Origin: Paulinella micropora
Lineage: Eukaryota > Cercozoa > Imbricatea > Euglyphida > Paulinellidae
DNA: 64,000 nt
Assembly (NCBI GenBank): GCA_019918135.1
Contig: WBZZ01004767.1
Coordinates: 65,001 to 129,000, forward strand
Direction of reading: 5' to 3'
The translations under genes were made by a program, and so were the position numbers. The notes below the pieces were generated by a model. The model searched no databases, was not told the origin of the DNA, and was given only the letters and a program-made list of their open reading frames with translations. This document shows, piece after piece, positions 49,675 through 61,258 of the stretch; position 1 is the stretch's first letter; each line of letters begins with the position of its first letter.

Positions 49675-50190
49675 ATATATATATGTATATATATATACCT
49701 AGATTTCGGACATTCTGCAATTGTGCAGTTTTCGGAAATAAAATATTTTTCGAAATTTGTTTAGGTTTTCTGAAATTGTAAAGTTGTTAGGAAATTATGT
49801 AATTTTTCGGAAATAAGCTTGCCAGAATTTCTTTTAACGACTGTAACAATAACAGCTCTTTATCAGTAATTAATCACAGCATTGAACAAGAAATTTTGGC
49901 AAGTTCATTTCCGAAAAACTTTCACATCACAATTTCAGAAGTGCGCAATTTCAGAAAAACTTTACATATCCGATCAACTGTAAAATTTGCGAAAAACTGC
50001 AAAATTTCCCAACAAGGTTACAATTTCCGAAAAACTGTACAACTTCCGAAAAATATATATTTGAAAAATTGTACAATTTCAGAAAAAATACAGAATTTAC
50101 GAAAAGCTGTCTATTTTGCGAAAAAAATGTACAAATCCGAAAATCCTCATAAAATTTCCAAAAATCTGCGAAATTTTGAATATGTAAAAT
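49617..50190. repeat. Inverted array of degenerate TTTCCGAAAAACTGTA units
   Basis: From about 49,617 to 49,820 the units read in one direction (TTTTCGGAAAT, TTCGGACATTCTGCAATTGT) and from about 49,905 to 50,185 in the other (ATTTCCGAAAAACTGTACAA). The two halves form a large degenerate inverted repeat around 49,860. An open frame across the right half is repeat-derived. Confidence 0.65.
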
Positions 50191-50261
50191 AATCCTTTAA
50201 CTTGAATGTCGACGGTTGTCCAAGTCTGTAATAATAAAGAAACAATCGTACTTTCGGCGGC

Positions 50262-50945
50262 TTACGTAGTTATTTCTCTATTGCTCTGGTCCGTATCTGC
50301 ACTGGCTTCGTCACTAGCACTGGTACTAGGTGCTTTCACAGCACCTGAGTCGTCTGGTGTTGTTTGCTCTGGTTGTTGCGATTGCTCCGATTGTTTTTGT
50401 AGTTTTTGTTGTTGCTGTTCTCTCTGTTGTTGTCCCGTGCTTGGCTGCGTGTTACCCGCCCCTGATGGTACAGGTGGTGCATAACCAGGAGGAGGCACTC
50501 CGTAGTAGGCGACGTACTGCTGGTACCAAGTTGCATACTGTGCGTTATATTCAGGGGTACCGTATGCAGCTGTGGCGGTAGCCCCTGCCTTTTGTCCTGC
50601 ATGCGTTGGCTGCGTTTGTGAGTTTTCATTACTCTTTCCGTTATGGTCCTGAGCCGCCTGTCCTTCATGGGGCTGGTTCTGCGGGGAATGTTGCTGTTGC
50701 TGCATGTGCTGCTGTGTTTGTTGCTGCGGCATCCCCTGTTGCGGCGGCATCCCTTGTTGCGGCGGCATGCCGTATTGAGGATATCCGCCATAGCCATAGG
50801 GAGGCATTCCATACGGCATGGGACTGTATCCATAAGGACTAGGCTGACCATACGGGGGCATTCCGTAAGGCATTTGCGGCATACCCCAAGCTGCAAATAA
50901 TCAGAACAAGAGTGACGACCAACAGCAACAAGAATAGCAACCATG

Positions 50946-50996
<51 letters not shown>

Positions 50997-51169
50997 AGAA
51001 GAAAGACAAGCATCCGCAACGATGAAGGAAGTGTAAAGCGAAATTCAAAGCCATGTACACCTACTAAGTAGTCTACTGCTGACAAGTCAATAAATACAAA
51101 AACATAACCGCATACAAATTCACCACTTTTCCTGCCATGCCATCTATGCTGACCAGTCTTTATTATATA

Positions 51170-51203
<34 letters not shown>

Positions 51204-51790
51204 ATATAGTGAGATATAGAAACATATCTCCTACGCTGCAATAGCCCGATACGAACCAAGACAAGTACATACTACAGTAGATGAATTTGTAAAGGAATTA
51301 CCAGCCATTGCAGGACCACCCATGGGACCCATGGGACCGCCCATCATGGGGTTCATGCCCATCGCGCCCATGCCTGGTGCCATACCGCCAGGGTGGGGTT
51401 GGTGGCCCCGGTCTGGCAGACCACCTGTCACCTGCAGGCACCAGTTGACTGCACCCAAAGCAGTTATCAGAGAGGACAGACCTGTCCCCGTTGCGCGCAC
51501 AACGACTGGATCTCTGCCTGCGCGTTCCGAAGCTGGTTATCGTCCCCGGTCAGAGATACATCTCGGCTGGGTCCACTGTCATCTTTTGAAATCTGGATAC
51601 GACAGCCCGTCCTCTGCTGTAACATCTTTATGGTTTCGCCTTGCTTGCCGATCACGATACCCACACAGTCGTTGGGAATGCTGATCACGATTGTCTGCCC
51701 CATGCTGGGAATAATACCAGGAGAAGGCGGCTGTCCAGACACGATTTTATCGATTTCAGACTTTACGAATTCGATCTGATCAGGATTTCC
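50262..51790 (-). CDS. KH-domain RNA-binding protein (FUBP/PSI-like), 3' exons
   Basis: Three minus-strand exons are supported: 51,790-51,482, 51,431-51,302 and 50,890-50,262, with GT-AG introns of 50 and 411 nt and matching phases (0, then 1). The first exon completes one KH domain (GNPDQIEFVKSEIDKIVSGQ, then IPNDCVGIVIGKQGETIKML with GxxG loop GKQG). The second is Gly/Met/Pro-rich (MGMNPMMGGPMGPMGG). The last encodes Pro/Tyr/Met-rich repeats (MPYGMPPYGQ), Gln-rich sequence and YNAQYATWYQQYVAYYGVPP, like the Tyr-rich motif of FUBP/PSI proteins that bind single-stranded nucleic acid and regulate splicing or transcription. Further 5' exons lie upstream of 51,791. It is a resident host gene with clean coding frames. 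Confidence 0.85.
50945..50994 (+). repeat. Poly(A) tract in a KH-gene intron
   Basis: An uninterrupted A-run of about 50, followed by AAGAAGAAAG, within the 411-nt intron. Confidence 0.9.
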
Positions 51791-51825
51791 CTACAGGAGG
51801 CATAAAAAGCAAATATTGATGATAA

Positions 51826-52205
51826 TCTTCTTCTTCTTCTTCTTCTTCTTCTTCGACGACGACGACGAAGAGGAAAAGGGAAGAAGAAGAAGGAGAAGAA
51901 GAAGAAGAAGAAGAAGAAGAAAAAGAAGAAGAAGAAGAAGAAGAAGAAGAAGAAGAAGAAGAAGAAGAAGAAGAAGAAGGGAGAAGAAGAACAAGAAGAA
52001 GAAGAACAAGAAGAAGAAGAAGAAGGAGAAGAAGAAGAAGAAGAAGAAGGAGGAGGAGGAGGAGGAGGAGGGGGAGAAGAAGGAGGAGGAGGAAGAGGGG
52101 GAGGAGAGAAGAAGAAGAAGAAGAAGAAGTAGAGAAAGAGGAGGAGGAGGAAGAAGAAGAAGAAGAAGAAGAAGAAGAAGAAGAAGAAGAAGCACGAGGA
52201 GGAGA
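51826..52205. repeat. (GAA)n/(GGA)n polypurine microsatellite
   Basis: About 350 bp of GAA/GAG-type triplets with a (TTC)n start and a small CGACGACGA block. Long frames in it are pure repeat. It lies in the intron upstream of the KH exon at 51,790. Confidence 0.95.
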
Positions 52206-52392
52206 GGAGAGGAAGAAACAAACAAAAGTAGTGTTTGTGATATAGGCAGGCACGTAGCAGAAGCATCAGCAGCAGCAGTAGTGGTAGTAGTAGTAGTAGC
52301 AGCGGCAGCAGCAGTGAGCAGAATCATCAGCAACAGCAACAGGGGTTGTAGTAAACTAGTAGAAGTGGATTAGTAGTAATAAGCAGTAGTAC

Positions 52393-52438
<46 letters not shown>

Positions 52439-52620
52439 CAGCAGCGGCAGCAGCAGTGAGCAGAATCATCAGCAACAGCAACAGGGGTTGTAGTAAACTA
52501 GTAGAAGTGGATTAGTAGTAATAAGCAGTAGTACGTAGTAGTAGTAGTAGTACTACTACTACTACTACTACTACTATACTACTACTACTACTATACTACT
52601 ACTACAACTACTACTACTAC

Positions 52621-52703
<83 letters not shown>

Positions 52704-52732
52704 CAGTAGCAGTAGTAGTAGTAGTAGTAGTC

Positions 52733-52790
<58 letters not shown>

Positions 52791-52793
52791 AAG

Positions 52794-52855
<62 letters not shown>

Positions 52856-52918
52856 TTATTATTATTATTATTGTTATGACTATGACCATAATGATTATTA
52901 TGATTATTATTATCCTTG
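52206..52918. repeat. (GTA)n/(TAC)n microsatellite with internal duplication
   Basis: Alternating GTA and TAC triplet blocks (52,395-52,855) create inverted repeats able to form hairpins, ending in (ATT)n. A segment of about 110 bp containing GAGCAGAATCATCAGCAACA occurs twice (near 52,316 and 52,457). Confidence 0.9.
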
Positions 52919-53800
52919 AAAGCTCATATTGACAGGGTGGCTAGCCCCAGACTCGATGTTGATGCTGGTATAATTTTTTTGGAATTCACGCTAACATTTG
53001 CGTTAGGGGAGTGTTCTGAATGCGAAAAACCCCGCCCCCCCCCCCCCCCCCCCCCGCGGCACCCCTGTCCCTATAAATCATGGTTTGTGTGAACCAGGAG
53101 GAGTTGGGAGCTCATATTGACAGGGTGGCTAGCCCCAGACTCGATGTTGATGCTGGTATAGTTTTTTGGAATTCACGCAAATATTTGCGTCAGGGGAGTG
53201 TCCTGAATACCGAAATTCCTTGTTTATTGGGAGTACTTGCCGGTACCTAGGGCAATTGAACGAACCCTGTCGACGGGGAAGGGAGGGTCCGGCCCCCCCC
53301 TCCCCCCAACCCCAGCCCTGTATTTGCACGTACCCGAAGCGAATTTGCCGGCACCAAAATGAATGGCTGAGATTGCTCCAAAGCTGTGAAAGTTGTGCAT
53401 GCGAGAATAAGAGGAAAAGCGACCTTGGGAAGGGTGGGGGTGGGGATTGGGGGGGCCCTCCATACACACACGCCCCCCCCCCACCACCATTTCCACACCC
53501 TGTCCCTATAAATCATGGTTTGTGGGAAAGGAGTTGGGAGCTCATATTGAAAGGTGGCCCCAGCCCTGCAAGTGTACGTACCCCACGCGAATTAGCCGGC
53601 ACCAGAATGAATGGCTGAGAATGCTCCAAGGCTCTAAGAGTTGTGCCAGAAGGGTTTATGCCGGTGACCTTCTGCAATTCAATACCCTGTTGACTGTGGA
53701 GGGTGGGTGGGGGGGGGGGGGGGGGGCGGGGGGCCTCCCGTACGTACCCTAAGCGAATTTGGCACCCCCCCCCCCAACACACACACACACACAATAGTAA
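52919..53800. repeat. Composite repeat D, reverse orientation
   Basis: Contains units with GACAGGGTGGCTAGCCCCAG and TTGGAATTCACGC, plus GTACCTAGGGCAATTGAACG. These are reverse complements of units at 57.4-57.8, 60.2-60.5 and 62.0-62.7 kb. G and C runs occur at 53,034 and 53,709. No gene is supported. Confidence 0.75.
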
Positions 53801-53805
53801 TAATT

Positions 53806-53875
<70 letters not shown>

Positions 53876-53876
<1 letters not shown>

Positions 53877-54110
53877 GTGCTTCTCTGTCAATGGCTGATG
53901 CATTTCTGCACATGCGCCTCCATCGTCTCACCCGTGAGGGGAGTACGAAGAATTGACGCTAGGCTGTAATGACACCCCCGCGAGGGCAGTTCCAACACTT
54001 CCAGACGGACCGGTATGTTCAATGAAAATACTGGTCCAGACGGACCGGTATGTTCAATGAAAATGCTGGTGGCACCGACGGGAATCGAACTGGCGACAGG
54101 GCCCAGATGG
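53876..54110 (-). repeat. tRNA-derived SINE, copy 1 (5' truncated)
   Basis: Minus-strand copy with B box but lacking about 38 bp of the tRNA-like head; flanked on both sides by (AAT)n. Confidence 0.85.
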
Positions 54111-54116
54111 AATAAT

Positions 54117-54161
<45 letters not shown>

Positions 54162-54162
<1 letters not shown>

Positions 54163-54428
54163 GTGCTTCTCTGTCAATGGCTGATGCATTTCTGCACATG
54201 CGCCTCCATCGTCTCACCCGTGAGGGGAGTACGAAGAATTGACGATAAGCTCTAATGACACCCCCGCAAAGGCAGTTCCAACACTTCCAGACGGACCGGT
54301 ATGTTCAATAAAAATACTGGTCCAGACGGACCGGTATGTTCAATGAAAATACTGGTGGCACCGACGGGAATCGAACTGGCGACAGGGCCCAGATGGTAGA
54401 ACTTGACCACTGGGCTATCACGGTGTCC
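54162..54428 (-). repeat. tRNA-derived SINE, copy 2, full length
   Basis: Head reads GGACACCGTGATAGCCCAGT on the minus strand; body has two copies of ACCGGTATGTTCAATRAAAA; tail is (ATT)n. Confidence 0.9.
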
Positions 54429-54457
54429 ACAATAATAATAATAATAATAATAATAAT

Positions 54458-54534
54458 AGTGCTTCTCTGTCAATGGCTGATGCATTTCTGCACATGCGCC
54501 TCCATCGTCTCACCCGTGAGGGGAGTACGAAGAA
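54458..54534 (-). repeat. tRNA-derived SINE, copy 3, 3' end only
   Basis: Only the last 77 bp before the (ATT)n tail remain. Confidence 0.8.
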
Positions 54535-55194
<660 letters not shown>

Positions 55195-55195
<1 letters not shown>

Positions 55196-55335
55196 GTGCT
55201 TCTCTGTCAATGGCTGATGCATTTCTGCACATGCGCCTCCATCGTCTCACCCGTGAGGGGAGTACGAAGAATTGACGATAAGCTCTAATGACACCCCCGC
55301 AAGGGCAGTTCCAACACTTCCAGACGGGCCGGTAT

Positions 55336-55338
<3 letters not shown>
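55195..55338 (-). repeat. tRNA-derived SINE, copy 4, truncated
   Basis: The 3' 144 bp; it stops at CCGGTATGTT and continues as (AAT)n. Confidence 0.8.
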
Positions 55339-55373
<35 letters not shown>

Positions 55374-55376
55374 AAT

Positions 55377-55550
55377 AGTGTATCTCCTGCCAATTGCTGA
55401 GCCAAAAGGCCATGTGCATCCAGTCCTCCATTCCATAAGGAAAGTCTCCACACCAATCGGTGGAATAAAGGAAGTGACGGCATAGAACATTACTCTAGGA
55501 GCTTTATACCAATCAGCCCATGGAAAGGACCGATGGCCTATGTACTCCCT
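55377..55550. repeat. Repeat B, copy 1
   Basis: A 174-bp unit starting AGTGTATCTCCTGCCAATTG and ending GTACTCCCT, bounded by (AAT)n. Near-identical to 58,232-58,405. Confidence 0.8.
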
Positions 55551-55561
55551 AATAATAATAC

Positions 55562-55615
<54 letters not shown>

Positions 55616-55616
<1 letters not shown>

Positions 55617-55884
55617 GTGCTTCTCTGTCAATGGCTGATGCATTTCTGCACATGCGCCTCCATCGTCTCACCCGTGAGGGGAGTACGAAGAATTGACGAT
55701 AAGCTCTAATGACACCCCCGCAAGGGCAGTTCCAACACTTCCAGACGGGCCGGTATGTTCAATGAAAATACTGGTCCAGAAATAGACCGGTATGTTCAAT
55801 GAAAATACTGGTGGCACCGACGGGAATCGAACTGGCGACAGGGCCCAGATGGTAGAACTTGACCACTGGGCTATCACGGTGTCC
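55616..55884 (-). repeat. tRNA-derived SINE, copy 5, full length
   Basis: Long form with CCAGAAATAGACC between the two internal repeats; full tRNA-like head. Confidence 0.9.
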
Positions 55885-55965
<81 letters not shown>

Positions 55966-56013
55966 GGCTTCCTCAGACTATAGCATCAGATCCAGATCCT
56001 GGACATGTGCCTC

Positions 56014-56062
<49 letters not shown>

Positions 56063-56063
<1 letters not shown>

Positions 56064-56329
56064 GTGCTTCTCTGTCAATGGCTGATGCATTTCTGCACAT
56101 GCGCCTCCATCGTCTCACCCGTGAGGGGAGTACGAAGAATTGACGATAGGCTCTAATGACACCCCCGCAAGGGCAGTTCCAACACTTCCAGACGGACCGG
56201 TATGTTCAATGAAAATACTGGTCCAAACGGACCGGTATGTTCAATGAAAATACTGGTGGCACCGACGGGAATCGAACTGGCGACAGGGCCCAGATGGTAG
56301 AACTTGACCACTGGGCTATCACGGTGTCC
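56063..56329 (-). repeat. tRNA-derived SINE, copy 6, full length
   Basis: Long form with CCAAACGGACC variant between internal repeats. Confidence 0.9.
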
Positions 56330-56353
56330 AAAAATAATAATAATAATAATAAT

Positions 56354-56586
56354 AGTGCTTCTCAGTCAATGGAGAATGCACATGTGCCTCCATCGTCTCA
56401 CCCGCGAGGGGAGTATGAAGATTTGACGATAGGCTCTACTGACACCCCCGCAAGGCAGCTCCAAGCCTTCCAGACAGACCAATACTTTCAAAGAAAATAT
56501 CCTTTGAAAATACTGGCACCGACGGGAATCGAACTGGCGACAGGTCCCAGATGTTAGACCTTAACCACTGGGCTATCGCGGTGCCA
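56354..56586 (-). repeat. tRNA-derived SINE, copy 7, diverged
   Basis: Older copy: many substitutions throughout (GGTGCCAGTATTTTC-type junction, GTCAATGGAGAATGC) but head, A box and B box are still recognisable. Confidence 0.8.
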
Positions 56587-56634
56587 CAATAGTAATAATA
56601 ATAATAATAATAATCATAATAATAATAATTAGTG

Positions 56635-57845
56635 GCTGCGCCAACACCTGAAAGGATGGTTTGCGGTGCGCACCTCCCCCCCCCCCCCCCCCTTGGGCTG
56701 GGGTTCAGGGGGGGAGAGCCCCCCGGACCCCCCCTTTCCCGTCGACAGGGTACATTCAATTGCCGGAGGTACCAGAAGAACGCAAGTTTAAGCTATGGTG
56801 GCACAAAAACCTAAAATCTCTGGTTTTTGTGCCACCCGCCACCAAACTTGTTTTATCTCCGAAGAGAGCGCACCCAGAGGTGTCGGGTTCACCAAACATC
56901 GGCCTCAAACTCTCTCTGGTGTGCGCGAACGGCGCCTGGTGGCGCAAAAACCTCAATTTTCCGGTGTGCATGCCACTCGGCGCCACAATTTTTATATTTT
57001 CGAAGAGAGCTCATCAAGAAGTGTCAGATACACCAAATATCAGTCGCTAACTCCCTGATGTGCGCAAACGGCGCCTGGTGGCACAGAACCTCAATTTTCT
57101 GGTGTGGGTGGCACCCGCGACAAAAACGGGTACGTGCGATCGCTGGGCTGGGGTTCCCGGGGGGAGGGCCCCCCGGACCTCCCCTCCACTGCCCGTCGAC
57201 AGGTACGTTCAATTGCCGGAGGGCGCCTGGTAGTACACGACCTCAATTTTCTGGTGTGTGTGCCACCCGCGACCAGAACGGGTACGTACAATCGCCGGGC
57301 TTGGGTTCCCGGGGGAGGGCCCCCCGAACTCCCCCCCCCCCCCCCCCCCTGCCCCGTCGACAGGGTACGTTCAATGGCCCGAGGCACCGGCGAGTGCTGC
57401 TAAAAAAACAAGGAAATTTGGCATTCAAGACACTCCTTAACTCAAATATTTGCGTGAATTCCAAAAAAAATTATATCAGCATCAACATCGAGTCTGGGGC
57501 TAGCCACCCTGCCAATACGAGCTCCCAACTCCTCTTGTTCCCACCAACCTTGATTTATAGGGACGGGGGGTGCAAAAAAGGCCCCCCCAAAAAAAAACAA
57601 GGAATTTTGGCATTCAGGACACTCCCCTAACGCAAATATTGGCGTGAAATTCAAAAAAAAAAAAAAAACTATATCAGCATCAAGATCGAGTCCGGGGCTA
57701 GCTACCCTGCCAATATGAGCTTCCAACTCCTCCTGTTCCCACAAACCATGATTTATAGGGATAGGGGTGCCGAAATGCGGGGGTGGGGGGGTGGGTACAC
57801 AATTTTCATTTTCCCCCTACTCCAACACCTTTCAGGGATAATACT
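56635..57845. repeat. Composite repeat D, copy 2
   Basis: Starts GTGGCTGCGCCAACACCTGA, contains GC-rich blocks (GGGCTGGGGTTC, CCCGTCGACAGGGTACGTTC), GTGTCAGATACACCAAATAT segments and two ~180-bp units with CGTGAATTCC and CATCGAGTCTGGGGCTAGC. Reading frames here are short and non-conserved. Confidence 0.75.
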
Positions 57846-57850
57846 AATAC

Positions 57851-57905
<55 letters not shown>

Positions 57906-57906
<1 letters not shown>

Positions 57907-58166
57907 GTGCTTCTCTGTCAATGGCTGATGCATTTCTGCACATGCGCCTCCATCGTCTCACCCGTGAGGGGAGTACGAAGAATTGACGATAAGCTCTAAT
58001 GACACCCCCGCAAGGGCAGTTCCAACACTTCCAGACGGGCCGGTATGTTCAATGATACTGCAGATGGATCGGTATGTTCAATGAAAATACTGGTGGCACC
58101 GACGGGAATCGAACTGGCGACAGGGCCCAGATAGTAGAACTTGACCACTGGGCTATCACGGTGTCC
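57906..58166 (-). repeat. tRNA-derived SINE, copy 8
   Basis: Near full length with a small deletion between the internal repeats (AATGATACTGCAGATGGATC). Confidence 0.9.
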
Positions 58167-58190
58167 ATAATAATAATAATAATAATAATG

Positions 58191-58231
<41 letters not shown>

Positions 58232-58232
<1 letters not shown>

Positions 58233-58404
58233 GTGTATCTCCTGCCAATTGCTGAGCCAAAAGGCCATGTTCATCCAGTCCTCCATTCCATAAGGAAAGT
58301 CTCCACACCAATCGGTGAAATAAAGGAAGTGACGGCATAGAACATTACTCTAGGAGCTTTATACCAATCAGCCCATGGAAAGGACCGATGGCCTATGTAC
58401 TCCC

Positions 58405-58405
<1 letters not shown>
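58232..58405. repeat. Repeat B, copy 2
   Basis: Near-identical partner of 55,377-55,550 with (AAT)n on both sides. Confidence 0.8.
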
Positions 58406-58480
<75 letters not shown>

Positions 58481-58481
<1 letters not shown>

Positions 58482-59077
58482 GTATATTGATCTGTCATGG
58501 CTGAGTTCAAGGACCATGCGCCTCCATCCCTCGACCCAACAGTCACACAGTGAATGTTGGGGAGGGAAGAGTGACTGTAACCATCCCTGAATAGCTACCC
58601 GCTCGGCGTGTCGGATACCTTGCAGGGAATCAACTGCAAATGATTGATGCTCCCTATGAGAGAGTTCCACAAGATTGGGTATAAGTCGAATGGAGGTACT
58701 CAAGGGTAGCAGACATTTCATGCGCTCTGCCGGCAGACCGCATGAGGACGTTTTGTGGTTAGTGTCTGGGACGCCTCGAAATTTGTCACAACCTAGATCG
58801 CAGAATGTATATACCCCTTTGATCCCACGTGTATGTCTTATAAAAAACAACACAACAACATAGCCTCGGAACCAGTGGGAAGAGGCCCAACCACCTCTTC
58901 CCGTGGGGTGCCATACTGTGCACCCCTCCATTTGTCGCAACCTAGATCGCGGAATGTATTTACCCCTTTGATCCCACGTGTATGTCTTATAAAAAACAAC
59001 ACAACGATATAGCCTCGGAACCAGTGGGAAGGGGCCCAACCACCTCTTCCCGTGGGGTGCCATACTGTGCACCCCTC

Positions 59078-59079
<2 letters not shown>
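58481..59079 (-). repeat. Repeat C, copy 2, with internal tandem duplication
   Basis: Partner of 54,688-55,140; about 148 bp at its end (from TTGTCRCAACCTAGATCGC to CACCCCTC) are repeated in tandem. Confidence 0.75.
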
Positions 59080-59119
<40 letters not shown>

Positions 59120-59386
59120 GGACACCGTGATAGCCCAGTGGTCAAGTTCTACCATCTGGGCCCTGTCGCCAGTTCGATTCCCGTCGGTGCCACCAGTATT
59201 TTCATTGAACATACCGATCCGTCTGGACCAGTATTTTCATTGAACATACCGGCCCGTCTGGAAGTGTTGGAACTGCCCTTGCGGGGGTGTCATTAGAGCT
59301 TATCGTCAATTCTTCGTACTCCCCTCACGGGTGAGACGATGGAGGCGCATGTGCAGAAATGCATCAGCCATTAACAGAGAAGCACT
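59120..59386 (+). repeat. tRNA-derived SINE, copy 9, the only plus-strand copy
   Basis: Full length. The RNA polymerase III A box TAGCCCAGTGG is at 59,131-59,141 and the B box AGTTCGATTCC at 59,171-59,181, spaced as in a tRNA gene; the 3' tail is (ATT)n. The tRNA-like head with CCACCAG end shows tRNA origin, and the ~190-bp body is unrelated. SINEs need a LINE reverse transcriptase in trans. Confidence 0.95.
59131..59181 (+). promoter_or_regulatory. Internal pol III promoter (A and B boxes) of SINE copy 9
   Basis: A box fits TRGYNNARNNG at every position; B box has the GTTCGANTCC core. The same boxes exist in all full-length copies. Confidence 0.85.
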
Positions 59387-59409
59387 ATTATTATTATTAT
59401 TATTATTAT

Positions 59410-59496
59410 ATGATAATGATAAGAAGAAAGAAAGAAAGAAAGAAAGAAGAAAGAAGAAGAAGAAGAAGAAGAAGAAGAAGAAGAAGATTAAGTAGT

Positions 59497-59553
<57 letters not shown>

Positions 59554-59575
59554 AGAGTAATAATAATAACTAGGG
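59410..59575. repeat. (GAA)n and (GTA)n microsatellite
   Basis: GAAA, GAA and GTA triplet blocks continue from the tail of SINE copy 9. Confidence 0.9.
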
Positions 59576-60611
59576 GCTGCGCCAACACCTGAAAGGATGG
59601 TTTGCGGTGCGCTTCGGCGCACCCAGTGGTCCTGCTTCTGGTTTGTCTTTAGGGGTTTTGTTTCCTTACAGGCGACTGCTTTCCTATTAGACTACTACTA
59701 CTACCTTCCCCCCCCCCCCCGCCCCTCTTCGCTTGGGGGAAGAAAATCAGAAGCCATGGCTTCGGTAAGTACGTACAATTGCCGGTCTGGATGCGTACAA
59801 TTGCCGAAAGCCATGCCTTCGGTGACCATGACTTCGTTAAGTACGTACAATGCCGGGCTGGGTTGCCGAAAGCCATGGTGAGTACGTACGATTGCCTGGC
59901 TGGGTATGTACACTTGCCGGGCTGGGTACGTACAATTACCGAAAGCCATGGCGTCGGTGAGAACATTTTCCGGGGTGGGTATGTACAATTGCCGACCCCC
60001 CCCCCCCCCTTCCACAGGGTACGTTCAATTGCCGGATGTACCAGCCAGGGCTTCGGTGACCATGGCTTCGGTGAGGACGTAGAATAGCCGGGCTTCGGTT
60101 CCCGCGGGGAGGACCCCCCCACTTCCCCGTCGACAGGATACGTTCAATTGCCGGAGGCACCGGCAAGTACTCCCAAAAAACAAGGCATTTTGGCTTTCAG
60201 GACACTCCCCTAACGCAAATATTTCCGTGAATTCCAAAAAAACTATGCCAGCATCAACATCGAGTCTGTGGCTTGCCACCCTGTCAATATGAGCTCCCAA
60301 CTCCTCCTGGTTCACACAAACCACGATTTATTCCGATAGGGTGCGGAAAATAGGCTGAAAAACAAGGAATTTTCGCATGCAGGGCACTCCCCTAACGCAA
60401 ATATGTGCGTGAATTCCAAAAAAAATCATATCAGCATCAAGATCGAGTCTGGGGCTAGCCACCCTGCAAATATGAGCTCCCAACTCCTGCTTCTCACAAA
60501 CCATGATTTATTCCGACAGGGGTGCCGATTTGCTGGGTGGGGGGGGGGGAAACACAATTTCCATTTTCCCCCTCCCCCCAAACCCCCACCCCACTCCAAC
60601 ACCTTTCAGGG

Positions 60612-60612
<1 letters not shown>
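59576..60612. repeat. Composite repeat D, copy 3
   Basis: Starts GGGCTGCGCCAACACCTGAA; includes a block of short units containing CCATGGCTTCGGTGA and TACGTACAATTGCCG repeated many times, then ~180-bp units with the GAATTCC and CGAGTCTGGGGCTAGCC cores. Confidence 0.75.
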
Positions 60613-60643
<31 letters not shown>

Positions 60644-60644
<1 letters not shown>

Positions 60645-60910
60645 GTGCTTCTCTGTCAATGGCTGATGCATTTCTGCACATGCGCCTCCATCGTCTCACC
60701 CGTGAGGGGAGTACGAAGAATTGACGATAAGCTCTAATGACACCCCCGCAAGGGCAGTTCCAACACTTCCAGACGGACCGGTATGTTCAATGAAAATACT
60801 GGTCCAAACGGAGCGGTATGTTCAATGAAAATACTGGTGGCACCGACGGGAATCGAACTGGCGACAGGGCCCAGATGGTAGAACTTGACCACTGGGCTAT
60901 CACGGTGTCC
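60644..60910 (-). repeat. tRNA-derived SINE, copy 10, full length
   Basis: Long form, CCAAACGGAGC variant. Confidence 0.9.
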
Positions 60911-60946
<36 letters not shown>

Positions 60947-60947
<1 letters not shown>

Positions 60948-61177
60948 GTGCTTCTCTGTCAATTGCTGATGCAAATCTGCACATGCGCCTCCATCGTCTC
61001 ACCCGTGAGGGAGTACGAAGAATTCACGATAGGCTCTAATGACACCCCCGCAAGGGCAGTTCCAACACTTCCAGACGGACCGGTATGTTCAATGAAAATA
61101 CTGGTGGCACCGACGGGAATCGAACTGGCGACAGGGCCCAGATGGTAGAACTTGACCACTGGGCTATCACGGTGTCC
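60947..61177 (-). repeat. tRNA-derived SINE, copy 11, short form
   Basis: Full head, single internal repeat, diagnostic GCAAATCTGC instead of GCATTTCTGC. Confidence 0.9.
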
Positions 61178-61179
61178 AA

Positions 61180-61246
<67 letters not shown>

Positions 61247-61258
61247 GTAATAATAATA

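Noticed and set aside
51766..52889. Open frames of poly-Ser, poly-Phe, poly-Glu/Lys or poly-Val
   Set aside because: Translations of GAA and GTA microsatellites.
59120..59190. A functional tRNA gene
   Set aside because: A and B boxes are present but the sequence is the head of a multi-copy SINE, the stems are imperfect and no discrete anticodon stem-loop fits.
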